Part shown: in pieces, positions 1 through 10,678 of the stretch
Layout: each line of letters begins with the position of its first letter
Numbering within the stretch: the stretch's first letter is position 1
From: Taenia hydatigena
Taxonomy: Eukaryota; Platyhelminthes; Cestoda; Cyclophyllidea; Taeniidae
DNA length: 64,000 nt
Assembly (NCBI GenBank): GCA_036345935.2
Contig: JADWOT020000002.1
Location: forward strand, 2,638,692-2,702,691
Direction: 5' to 3'
Notes under the pieces: model-generated
Seen by the model: only the letters and a program-made list of their open reading frames with translations
The model's database searches: none
What the model was told of the DNA's origin: nothing
Program-made: the position numbers and the translations under genes

Positions 1-720
1 CCACTGTGCTCCATCCAACATGCACACATTGCCTCGCCTATAGATCATAATAATGAAGGCACTGCACGGATCATGTGAATTCGAAAGGTATGGTTGCCGT
101 GAACTCAAGCGCGTCTTCATCGTGCTGTCGCACACGCACACGCATCAATGGTATTATAACAAAAAGACCTTCTAATCCTTTAGATGAATTGCCACAGATT
201 TTTGCAAGACTGTGATCTCACGCGATTCTTCAAAACAACGCCATCTATGCTCTTTTTTGAGTGGTTTAAGCAAATGAACTCACGATCAACTCATTTTGAC
301 GAGGTTTGATGGCAATAGCAACAACCCTCCCAACAAACATCACTATGCCTTCACAATTAAGAGAGCACTCATGCTTGGGCACGGTCATGTGAGGCCAAGA
401 TGTCAAAGCTATGAAATGCTTCGGCAATGGAGAAACACATTTTGCTAAAAGAAAAGGCTATTACCGACAATTCAGCGTTTAAGAGAGCATTCTCAGGTCA
501 AATCCTAAGTGAATACATGCGTACACACATGTATAACCGTTTTGAATTCGTTAAGGTTGACGAATGATATGATAATATGATACCCTGACTTCAAGAAGGA
601 ATGAGGCAGCCGAAACTAGGCTCTTCCCCTTTAATCCACAGAACAACAACAAAGACAAATTTGTTGAGGAGAAATACACAGGCCTCAACACCTCATCCTA
701 AATAGCGACACGATCTACAG
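1..720 (+). repeat. Dispersed repeat B, copy 1 (cut by window edge)
   Basis: This stretch aligns over most of its length with 25365-26520. Shared landmarks in the same order are the block ending in a cacacgca run near 130-145 and 25480-25490, the gccaagatgtcaa block near 393-405 and 25683-25695, the cggcaatgg/cggcaacgg block near 421-431 and 25713-25722, and the tagcgacacgatcta block near 702-717 and 26499-26513. The copies are clearly diverged, so this is an old duplicate. Copy 2 holds about 0.5 kb more between the last two landmarks, either an insertion there or a deletion here. The left end lies outside the window. No transposase or reverse-transcriptase motif is visible, so the element class is unknown. 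Confidence 0.7.
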
Positions 721-1958
721 CCCCATTCTTCCTTGCCATTATTGACACCTACAGTAAACACATGTGGCAGCCTGGTGATGACGGTGAAATGCCTCTTACA
801 ACTAGGAGTTGCACGCCGTGGAGGCGGTGGCTGGCTATTTCAGCACACATAAGTACTGCTCTGAGTGAAAACGCTATCGTGCCAAACTAGTACCCGTGCT
901 GTTTACTCGTGTCTTAGCGGCTGTCTCAAAATGATCCGTGTGGAAAAAATCACCCTCATCGTGCCTATAGTCACCCTCCCGCTTCCAACGCGTTGCGTCT
1001 CACTCGCCACAACCCTCCATACCTCATCCTACTTTGAGTATCGGGTGCATTCGCCTGAAATAACCAAACAACAGTTTGAACCTCGTACACTTCATGCCCA
1101 CGCTTTTAGTAGTTCGAGTTCTCCCATTACCAACTGCGTTGTATAGAACCGTAACTCTCAGTCCCTTTACTTCAAAACCACCTGTTTGTTGCACGAATAG
1201 AATTTGGGATTTGTCTTCACCAACCTAGGGCTTCATAGTCTTCTATGTCTAGTAGAAATAGATTTACAGATGGCTAATAATTGCCTGCAACGACAAATGC
1301 TCACAAGTGGGTTGCTTTTCCGGTCGAAAGAGAGCAGGATTGCATAGTATTTGCCTCATAGTTGGCAAGGTGTGACACAAGAGCTGATGATGATGCGCCA
1401 GGTATCGCTGTCACCACCTCCAGGCATATCACTGCTTCCAGTTTTGTAATTTTTAAGACTGCATTTAAAGGGAATGTGAAGTTAAAGAGCTTTGATGCCC
1501 AGGCAGCCGCATTTTTAGGGAGGATGGCAGTGTAATGCCTTCGGCCCACGCCTTGCACCTACCGTGACACATTTTAAACACACTTGCTTTCTAACGTTTC
1601 TTCATAGATTTTATGATCACTAATTTGCCAATTGTGTCGAGTGACAATGAGTACCATTACCGATGATGACGTTTGACGCATAAAAGTCGTCTAAAATCGC
1701 TTCAATTAACTGCGTTTGGTGTGCGTGGACAGTGTGCTTCAGTTTAGCACTTGATTCATGAGAATATGCTGAAGAGAGATTTTCAAATTGTCTAATTCTT
1801 TACTACAGGGCTAAATCGATGTGTTTGGACTCTTCGCAACAGTCTCATGGACTGCATCGATACTTAGCGTTGGGGACGATCAGCGTGAGGAAAGTCACCA
1901 AATTAATGAGCCTTCTCAGCCTTTTAAATTGCGGGTGGCGTTGATTGCATTAGGGACT
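721..1958. other. No supported gene
   Basis: I see no family motif or convincing exon here. The short open frames (93 codons at 865 on plus, 85 codons at 1301 on minus) are within chance expectation and have no recognisable domain. If the neighbouring repeat A is the decayed 3' end of a plus-strand FN3-antigen relative, its upstream exons should lie here; I looked for the W and TRY signatures of FN3 and did not find them. Confidence 0.5.
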
Positions 1959-3203
1959 GTGAAGCTATCTGTGTCTCGCCACGTCTCATTGGCTACTCTG
2001 CTCCTACGCACGCAGCCCACTTTCGTATGCGCTCCTTCGTCTCCGTCAATCAAGTAAGACGGTCGTGTGACTCTCTGCTGCTAATCAATCTGACTGGAGA
2101 AACGAAACTGCTTCAAAATTTTCGTGAATACTATTCACCTATGTTAGCGTTTCCCTCCCATTTTACTGTCCTCCATGATGCTTGTCTAACTGGTTAAAAT
2201 TTTCCTCTCATCTAGAGGCGTACAGCGAGATGTGGATTGAGTTACCACTGATTTGTTGTGAAGCAGCCATACGACAATCATTTTTATCTACTTTTTAAAA
2301 TGAGCATTATGCGCAGTTTGTTTTTCAAATCATAGAGCAAATGTTGCCTAGCGAATTTTGTTTGTTTTGATTCAATGTAGCTTTAATTCTTAAGATTCAG
2401 TCAGCTGCACTGAAGTCGAAAGACTCCAGAGCTACTCAATGCTAAATGTACCGTATGCCTACTACCACATGCTTGCCTTCGCTACATCATCGGAAGAGCA
2501 TGCCCTGCTTCCGTACTACATTTGGTTTGAAGAAGGGATGAACTATATTGTAGATACAGGCTCTGCCGTGCATTTCGATACTTTAAACTATAATTGCTGA
2601 GATGTCGCTGCGACTCGAGCTCCTCACACTTGATTGTCAGCTAATCAATCCGCACATTAATCTCGCCTATTTAGCGGCACACTTACATTTTTCCCGCAGG
2701 TGGTCAGTAGAATCAAGGTTAGCGCTGTCTCTTGCTAATAAGATTGCAAATGAATTCCGCTAGAACTCCATTCACTTCCTCCTTTGGCAACAGCGCATCA
2801 TTGCACAGCCTTGCGTGCGCTTTTCACTCATTAATTCAACAATAGTGGTAGAGTTGATGCCACACTGCTATTCAGTTGATCATGAATAAAACATGTGTAG
2901 CCAACTTCATCACCGAAGGGTTGTTTTAAATGCTCCTGCCATGGTACGACTCCCAATGTTTTCAAGCCCCGTGATTAAGCTTTCACAACTTGGAATTGCA
3001 TTTTGCTGACGTGTCACTCAGCGTGTCACGAGCACTAGCATAGAAATTGGCAAACACGGATGCTGGCATAAAGCTTACACAACTTGTGTGAGACTCAGCT
3101 TGACCTCTTTTTCAGCATATGAGAGCACAAAAGCATTGGGATTTTCGCCAAAATTACGAAGATCTCATGTCATTGCCATTGATTGAGGGATCGCATTGGT
3201 ATT
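1959..3203 (+). repeat. Repeat A, copy 1; contains a decayed 3' exon of the FN3-antigen type
   Basis: About 1.25 kb aligns co-linearly with 10679-11944. Landmarks are ccacgtctcattg (about 1979), ctccttcgtctccgtcaatc (about 2033), the ctgatttgttgtgaagcagc block (about 2250), ttcagttgatcatgaataaa (about 2870), cactcagcgtgtcacgagca (about 3015) and attgccattgattgag (about 3172). The first part also matches, in inverse orientation, the last intron, last exon and 3' flank of the FN3 gene (about 5830-6160). In that gene the acceptor reads aatcag; here it reads aatctg and the following frame is not open, so the equivalent exon is dead. This suggests repeat A is a duplicated gene 3' end rather than a classical transposon, though a transposon that captured or donated the exon cannot be excluded. 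Confidence 0.8.
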
Positions 3204-5500
3204 GAGCATAATCTAGGGTTCGCATTTTATTGCAACTTGGAAATAGTTGTTTTCGCGCGGAAGGCCAAATAAATCCTCCTGACATAGTGGGTCGTAGAGT
3301 CTGTATTTCCCATCCCCTCAATCTAATCATGGAATGTCTCAACTTCAGTAAATCACGATAACTGAATCAATCCGCCAAGTAGAAATAATTGATGCTTCAT
3401 TATCTAGCTAGACGGCTGCACTGTACAAGCTTCTACCAATCTGGCTAGTATCTCAGGAGAGTCATCATTCTTAGGTGTACTTGGAAAGTGCTGACAGTCC
3501 ACCTGCACTCTACTAAAATGTGCTGTGATTCGGTCGATGAATTACCACAAATGCGGTCCGCTAAAATGCTGCACATGCCAAGTTTTGATCGCTGCGACAT
3601 ATGGATTCTTTTCGAATCAAGATCCAATTTGAACAAAGCACTCTTTGTAAGCTACTACCCCAACCAATACAGTTCTACCCGTATTTGCCGTTTTTCTTGG
3701 CATCCAAGCAAGGTTTAGGCCTGGAAGTGGTCAAATGTACTAGTGGATGCTATAAGCGTCATGTTAATAAGATACCCATGGGGAGCGTACTAACTAATAT
3801 TTAAGCTTACCACACCTCTGCTTTGCTTTGTTGATGCTGGTGCCTGAGTGTCTAGTTGACTGTGTCTCTTAAACGCATGCACATGTAGATGCTCCACGTT
3901 GACTGTCTGAAAGGCTTAAGCCCTTTGAAGACCCGCATTTTGCCACTTTATGGCGTAACTGCTGTATTTTGCTTCAAGATGGGAGCTTATGATGAAAACA
4001 TTGAGCAAATGTAAAGGTTATGCAGCGCTAGAGAGCATGATTAAGGGAGAAGTGCGGATCTTAACCTATCGGCCTATCGGCATCATCCAAATAATCCACA
4101 TTTAAGTACCGCTAAAGTTGATGCTCGAGTTTCACTTCCAAATGTCAGGTCAGCCTTGTGAACTATCATATGCACAAGACCGTCCGTTGCTGGTCCGACT
4201 GTGTCCAGTTCTCCGTAGCTTTTAGTTTAGGTAGAAGCGAGCCTGAAGAACTTGACTATGTCAACTTTGGCGTCAAATACCGTAGTTGCAATTAAAAGGT
4301 GAACCAGTAGCTCATGCCTTCTATGGGCTATCCAAAATAGCATAGGCAGGGTTGCCTCGGAGGCACCGACTTGTCACCAGGATTGGTCAATGAAATGTCA
4401 AATCCACTATGATGCAAACGGCATCATCTAGCATGCCTTAACTGAAATCCCATGTTTGAAGCCTGTATTTGCAGCAAAATTTTGTTTGGATTAATGCGTT
4501 TCTGCTAAAGAACAAAGACATCGCTAGTCGGTCTGCGATGCAAGAGAAAGTGCGTGACGTGCGCTTCACTGATGTGAATGTATACAGTACCGAGATTCCT
4601 CAAATCAGCCACTGAGAGAGAATTGAGTCGAAATTCACCGAACTCTTAACGCATTGCTCTTAAATTAATGCTTCTGTCTGGTAGACTTCTACCATGATTA
4701 TATCATATGCTTTATTCTAATACCTGTTTCTCTTTGCTGCCTTCCATAAATTGGGCTAAGTAAGACTAAATTGAATGGATCAGCGGTAAAAATAAATTCA
4801 TCCCACTGAGTCGTTTGGCCTCTCGCAAAAAAAGAGCAGGCTCGTTTTTCGAAAAACGCAAAGCTTGGACTAGACTGCATGCCAGTGTAATCCCTCAACT
4901 GATTGTGAATGCATAGGTTCTCCTCGATTCGTAACATCTGCTTTTTTATGATTGAATGTCTATGTGCTATTACGTGCTAGCGGAAGGAGGTCAAGATGTG
5001 CCTTCCACACCTGCATTGGAGGCGGTCAATTCGGGGTAGTATTTTAGGCATCATCTTTGTTTTTCCTCTACTTCGCTGGGAATTGTAGCAGACTATTTCA
5101 GAGGAGATAAATGCAGCCCTTCGGTAAGGGAGAAAGACGTTAAATCATTGATAGAAATTTAGCGCAACTCCATTCCAAGTGTTTTGATCACGATTCACTT
5201 AATACTAGTGTTGCGTCACCTGCTCAAACTCATTCATTATGTGAAGCGTAAGCTCGGCATGGTGAACCAATACGCTGATGCAGGAGCCAAACTGGCACTA
5301 GAGCAGATGTCGATGACATTTCTAGCAGTAAAGGGCAGAATTATATTCAATTCCAATGGCAACCTGTGAAAAGGACGTAAATATCTTGTTAAAAATGCAA
5401 CCTTTATGTGACTTTTACATTAAATGTCCTTTTCTTGGATCTTACACCACTTCACCTTGGAGTCATCGCCTTGAGATGGACCGAGATTGATTTAACTTAA
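3204..5500. other. No supported gene
   Basis: This stretch lies between repeat A copy 1 and the 3' flank of the minus-strand FN3 gene. Only short open frames without domain signatures are present. The overlapping frames around 3445-3804 on both strands show no splice-framed exon that I could defend. Confidence 0.5.
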
Positions 5501-5926
5501 AACATATTTACTAGGCACATTTCCTAGTTTTTTTTGAATGCCCAACTGTTCGCAAAGTAGTGAGTATGCAATGTGGGTTGACTGACAGGGATGTGATCAA
5601 CGAGTGTGGAGGCCTTTGGCGCCAACTTTAAGTATGTGTCTGCGTTTACGGCAAATCGATTATCCTGATTAACAGATTCTTGGAGCTTAACGACTCACCC
5701 CCATGGCATCTACCCATAACAGTCGGCTTCTGCGTTTTAGTAGATAGGAGCTGATTCTTATTCACCAAATAATATTTGCTTCGTGATTTCATACAAAAAG
5801 ACGCACAAACTGCATCGCTAAAGGTAATCACGGAGTGGTCGCCGTTCGACAGGCTTTAAGGTAAATTGGTGGTAATGAAATTGAAATTTGTTGGGATGTT
5901 TGTAGAAGAGGGCAGATTTTAACGTG

Positions 5927-6003
5927 TCAGTGTGGCCTCATAGTAAGCAGTGCTAATAGAGACACTTTGATGAGAGATAAGAAAGCAATTTCAGCTCCGT
6001 TGC
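5927..6003 (-). CDS. Exon 4 of the FN3 gene: hydrophobic C-terminal tail and stop
   Basis: After the acceptor ctgctaatcaatcag, which includes a good ctaat branch-like site, the phase-1 frame reads GNGAEIAFLSLIKVSLLALL followed by a few residues and TGA. The Leu/Ile/Val-rich segment of about 17 residues would act as a membrane or GPI-type anchor, as in the last exon of 45W/EG95-type genes. One Lys sits inside the hydrophobic run, which is unusual for a strict membrane span. An alternative phase-1 terminal exon exists at 7391-7306 (acceptor tttttccatcatag, 28 codons, not hydrophobic). I prefer 5927-6003 because of the hydrophobic tail and because the same segment is conserved in repeat A. Confidence 0.6.
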
Positions 6004-9000
6004 CTGATTGATTAGCAGACAGAAACCACAACACCGCCTTACTAGATTGACGGAGGCGAACGAACGTGTCTAAAATTCGGGTGCGTGCGTGCATGGTTGC
6101 CGAGTGGCCAATGAAAGGAGGCTCAGGCATAGAGTGCTTCAGAGCCTCGCGTATTTGGTTGACTATGACCCTCTATTGATCACAAACACACTCAACACCC
6201 AACTATGCGTGATGATGACCAATCAGAAGGGATTGTGCTAGATGCCAAGACCTCAAATTTAATAGAATGTTGCCGCAATGATGGTAAATTAGTGAAAGTG
6301 GATATGAGTAGGGTATTTCGGGAATGCGGACATAACAGAGGACCTAATGCCATCAAAGGTGCTAAGAGTTTGAAATTTGCCGCGAAGCATCAATTAATCA
6401 TGACTAGTCGGTGATGTGCGGGCATGATTTGCCTTTATCGCGTGTCCAGTCGTTGGCTTTATATCTGCACGCCAATCTCCACCACACAGTCCCTTTGTAC
6501 TCTCCCAATAATCCATTGTCTCAGGACAGACCTGGTTGCCAACTTTTCATGAGGATACATATTTTATAAGTGAACTTGGCAGAGCAACCTGCATATATTA
6601 TCAGACCCAAATAGGAAAGTGATAGTGATAGGTGTCAAGATGTATTGAGGTGGCACGGCTGCATCACATCAGATTCACAATCACCCGACGCTTTTATTGT
6701 ATTGCGTCAACCCACTTTAACCAAATTACGAGCAGTTATTACGCTGTCAGACAGGGGTCTTTAAAGGAAATCGATTTAGTCCACATCACATCAATCTGGG
6801 TCTCTTCACCGCGCCCTCTAGTAGTGATGACTGATTCCAACTACGATCAGCTGATTTTGTGATCGCATCATTTTAGCATACTTGGGACGCAATAAACATT
6901 CGGAAAAATTTGAATGGAGTGCATCAATAATGCTAAAATTAGAAACGAATAAGGGCTTCATTGTTCACGGCGCATGCTAACACACTGATATGGAGGTAGC
7001 CTATCAGCCTACTGTACGTACTTACCATGCCCTCTTTCATTTGGCGTGAAAAATAAGTTTATAGCTTTGGCTGTGCAACTAGATGAAAGGCGTGAATGCT
7101 TTCATGTTGTCCAAGCTAGTTTCTTCTCTTGCAATAGGCGCCGAATTTCAGTATGACTATTACCTTGGATAATTCACCGTGCACAGTAAATACGCATTCA
7201 GCATAAATATGATGGCCCCGATTTGTTACTTCGTAAACTCATTTTGATCTGGCGGAATTGATGACCCCAAAAGAATGAAGTGAGAATAGCAAAAACTTGT
7301 ATTCGTCAGTATATTTCTAGTTGGAGGGGTTGCACAGGAAATAATTGAACATGAGTAGGTGCCACTGTGTCATTGCACGCACCATGAAAGCCTATGATGG
7401 AAAAAGAGAGGTCTGTTAATTCGCATAATAGGTCGTAGTTTTGATTATGCCCAAACGGTTGTTAAATAGCACTTACGCACAGGTAAGCTCAGGCAAGCCT
7501 CAACGCCGTGCCAGATGGAGCCAGACTGAGTGGACCACGAGGCAGACCAGTTGGTCGCCATAACACTCTCCCCCCCTCTATGTAAACAGACATGTCATCC
7601 TTCGGTATGGCGAAGCTCATTACAGTCACACTTGCTAGCTTACCGGAGGACGGTGTTTTAATAAATCCATCGTATATGTCAGTTATATCCGTGTGCGCTA
7701 ACACTCGGTATCGCGTGCCGGCCTCCAACCCGTCAAGGGTTATACTTCCTTGCGAAAAATCCACCCTATTACCCTTAGCGAAGAAGGGCTTAGAAGTGGA
7801 TACTGCAGTTAGTCTAATCTGGCTTGCGTAGTATTCACTCAACGCATTCACATCCCAAGTTAACGTAATAGAGTTCGGCTTCGGGATTTGCCAGTGGAAT
7901 TGAGCTGGAAGAGGTTTCTTTACTTCCTTTCTCTCATCTGCAAAGCAACAAAATATTTAATGCTTGATAGCAATCAGGCATGCACTCCGAATCCACTAGG
8001 AAAGAAAATGTGGAACACTTAGTGCTAAGACTTATACAGTGATGCCGGCTGGCAACATGATATGACTATGTTTGCCCTCAAGCCGCAACAAAAACTCCTG
8101 CGCGCTGTAAAAATGTTAACCCTTCACCTGAGTGTGTGCAATATAATAATGAGCCTAAATTGCGGAAGATGTTCCTCATTAATGCGTGAGCATAGCCCAT
8201 ACTTTATTGGAGAACTTATCCAGACTATGTGTCTCATGCCATTGGGTCGGATGATAGGCACCTGCCACATACTTTCCATCCAACATTCACTTATTCGTAA
8301 AGCACGATAAGTGGAATGAAAAAATAGAACAAGCGCACAGTATCAATTTCTTCCTTCCCTTTGTAAGCAGACATAACATCATTTGATATAGCGATGTGCG
8401 CCATAATCATAATCGCCAACTTACCAAGAGGCATTGTTTTAATGAATCCATAGAATATAAGAGTGAAGCTTCCATCTGTTAGTGTGTGCATAAACACATG
8501 GTATCGTGTATCGGCCTCCAACACGCCAAGGGTGATTATGCCCTGCGAAAAATCTCCTTCTTTGGTCCTGAGCAAGGGAGGGTGAGGTGAAAATGCAGTC
8601 AGTCTAAACTTTTTCGTGTCGTACTCACCCAACTGATCCACATCCCAAACCAACGTAATGGTGTGTGTCCCCGGCCAAGTCCATTGGAAGCAATCTGGGA
8701 GTGGTTTTCTTATTTCTATTGCCTCTTCTGCAAAACAATACAAATGTTCCCTGCTTAGCAGAAATGTTGCGGGCGTTGTAGTTCAATTGGAAACAGGAAT
8801 CACGATCTATAACTGCTTCCATTATGGTAGTAGTAATGTCAGGGGATTTAACTATTCGTTAGTCGCCTTTTAAGCGCAACGATTAACTTGCTGGATCAAT
8901 AAGGATAGGTGTTTGTAACTATTAGATTATGTCATGTGCGTTCGAATTATAATGAAGCGCAAGTGCTGAGAAAAGGACTAAGAATTTGAATGGAATTCTG

Positions 9001-9297
9001 CGGAATTATGAATGTGGCCTCGAATGATTTCCATTCAGTACATCCGATTTGTGCGTCATGCTTGACATTCGCAGGCAAATATCATTTCCGGCTGGTGCAT
9101 ACACAGTGAGTGAGGTGAAGTGTAGTGTAACTGCCCTAAGCACTTCACGTAAGAAGAATGGATGCAGTTAACCAGTGTGAGGTATGCACAAATGCTGGTG
9201 AGTATGAAACAGTAGAATGTAACTCACCACTCAGTCCTATGTAGCTCTTCGCTAAGTGCGAGATCATTAACAACATAAGGTGCAAGCGAAATACCAT
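5927..9297 (-). CDS. Secreted two-domain fibronectin III protein, 45W/TSOL45/EG95 oncosphere-antigen-like; four exons
   Basis: The gene is assembled from four minus-strand exons: 9297-9228 (start and signal peptide), 8727-8425 (FN3-1), 7937-7644 (FN3-2) and 6003-5927 (hydrophobic tail and stop). All three introns have GT/AG borders and are in phase 1, so the reading frame stays open for 744 nt, a 247-residue protein. Residues 1 to about 18 are a hydrophobic signal, about 24-124 and 125-222 are FN3 domains, and about 227-243 form a short hydrophobic C-terminal stretch. This order (signal exon, two phase 1-1 FN3 exons, short hydrophobic exon) and the length match what I know of the taeniid 45W/TSOL45 antigens, which are secreted or surface proteins of the invading larva. 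The FN3 calls are seen in the sequence; the antigen-family assignment is inferred from architecture. A TATA box lies just upstream. The last intron (1640 bp) is the least certain join. Confidence 0.8.
7644..7937 (-). CDS. Exon 3 of the FN3 gene: second FN3 domain
   Basis: The exon is 294 nt and phase 1-1, from the acceptor ttgctttgcag to a GTAAGC donor. The FN3 signatures are SITLTWDV (core Trp) and LEAGTRYRV (core Tyr), with DFSQGSITL before the latter. The domain lacks cysteines. The intron sequence right after this donor is also similar to the intron after exon 2 (both carry a gatgacatgtctg or gatgttatgtctg block about 60 bp in), so exon plus adjoining intron were duplicated together. Symmetric phase 1 is what allows such a duplication without breaking the frame. 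Confidence 0.88.
8425..8727 (-). CDS. Exon 2 of the FN3 gene: first FN3 domain
   Basis: The exon is 303 nt, phase 1 at both ends, between a pyrimidine-rich acceptor (ttgttttgcag) and a GTAAGT donor. The frame shows the FN3 B-strand tryptophan in TITLVWDV, a second upstream Trp pair in FQWTW, and the E/F-strand tyrosine in the motif LEADTRYHV. It is 101 codons long, as usual for one FN3 domain. It is clearly paralogous to the next exon: both share the KPLP linker, the xFxW segment, TxxWDV, DFSQG and LEAxTRYxV. The open frame continues past the donor into the intron (to 8291), which is not coding in this model. Confidence 0.88.
9228..9297 (-). CDS. Exon 1 of the FN3 gene: signal peptide
   Basis: Translation from the ATG at 9297-9295 gives MVFRLHLMLLMISHLAKSYI, then GLS. 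This is a typical signal peptide: a basic residue near the start, a hydrophobic core of Leu, Met and Ile, then small polar residues. The exon ends at a consensus donor (G then GTGAGT) after the first base of codon 24, which is phase 1 and matches the phase needed by the next exon. It is too short to appear as a long open frame. The start is chosen because it is the only ATG that heads the signal and because it lies about 45 bp after a TATA box. Confidence 0.8.
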
Positions 9298-9338
9298 CGC
9301 GAACGAAAATTTGGATTACAAGTGCAAATCATGGGGCA

Positions 9339-9344
9339 TTTATA
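9339..9344 (-). promoter_or_regulatory. TATA box of the FN3 gene
   Basis: The minus strand reads TTCTTATAAATGCCC, with TATAAA at 9344-9339, about 42 bp before the ATG at 9297. With a start site about 30 bp downstream this would leave a very short 5' UTR. The spacing supports the chosen start codon; its use as a promoter is inferred. Confidence 0.55.
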
Positions 9345-10678
9345 AGAATGGCAACTGCTGCATCAGTCTATCAAATGTTTGTCCTTGAACTAAAAGGTGA
9401 CTCTTCAATGCATAGAGTTCTTGATCGTAATATGGTGGGTTGATTAGTGTTCGTGAAATGGTGGTTTGCTGCCTCATGCGTAACTATTAAGTTGCGCAGA
9501 TGACAGGGCTGAATTAAATTGCAATGCCTACTGACACCTTAGATACCAAATTGTATTTTGTGTCAGCAGAGAGTGAGATTTTGTGGTCAGGTAGCTTCGA
9601 AATGAAACGTCAGTTCGAAAACGCTACTGTGTAGTCGAACATCCCTGCGGTGCTGATTGAGAAGTGTGACTGCCTTCTGCTCCATTGAGACGACTAAGTC
9701 AGAGGAACTAACGAAAAAACGTTTGAATTGGAGAGGTTTAACAAAATATTGCAATCATGGATACGCATTTGTTGCAGACCCATAGTTATTGATGGAGTAA
9801 CGAGTAAAATGAAGAAATACGGGCAGAAATGGTTGTTGGTTAACAAGACAAAGAAGTGTATATTACAGAAATGGGGGCATTATTTGCTGATGGGCCCGCA
9901 ATGTCAACTCACCCATATTGACGATATCCTATGGAAGTCGACCTTAAATAGCAATAAAACGCGTCTTAGCTCACATCGATCGTCGAATTATCATGTCATT
10001 CTAACATGCAATGCAATGGACTTCAATGCTGTGGCATCAAGTGTTCTCCACCAACACACGCTCATATTAGTTAGGGGGAGATATGGCTTCCTCATTCGCC
10101 TTTCGTACTGTCTCGATGCATGGCAGCTTATTATGCCCTGTGGGTTGAAATCGGACGAAATCCACCTAGCCCATCCAAAATGCTTAACCCTTAAAATCCT
10201 GCAAAGCAAAATATAATTTGATGCTCAAACGTGCAAAGGAAGCGCATTCTTCCTCTTTAGCAATCTGATTCTATTCCACGGAATTAAAACATGTGGAAGC
10301 GCTGTCAAGTTTGAAGAACCCAAGTTGTAGCAGCGCAACTTCAGATGGAAGAAAAATTATTTCTAATAGGTCACGATTCTCTCAGTGCAAGCACAAAATC
10401 TACACTATCCTTCCAATAAAGCTCAGAGCGAAATATGCTACATTCCAAGAAAACACACTGAAGGCCAATATTTCAAGTGCGAGTAAACTATTAATGCTGA
10501 ATTTCAACATTGCCTTGCATTACAAGCCTCGCACAGATGTAACGTTTTTGGTTGTAAGTGTCTGACATGTCCCTACTCTTGTGCCACCAATCAGATTATA
10601 GGATTACTTTTACTGCATAGATGCCATGTGATAGCCCTGCAGCAGTCGTCTACTTACTTGCATCATCAAAATCGCGAG
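9345..10678. other. Intergenic; one long frame without recognised domain
   Basis: This is the 5' flank of the FN3 gene up to repeat A copy 2. The plus-strand open frame 9728-10216 (162 codons) is the longest of the window, but a frame of this size is expected about once by chance at this composition. It starts right after stops, has no clear splice context and shows no family motif. The segment ERFNKILQ resembles a retroviral-type integrase signature only superficially. A plus-strand frame at 10293-10565 is likewise unassigned. Confidence 0.5.

Noticed and set aside
8291..8424. Extension of the FN3-1 frame to 8291
   Set aside because: The consensus donor at 8424 and the matching phase of the next exon show that this part is intron.
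9728..10216. 162-codon plus frame with an ERFNKILQ segment like a retroviral integrase signature
   Set aside because: Isolated match only; no D,D-35-E residues, no chromodomain or polyprotein context, and the length is within chance expectation.
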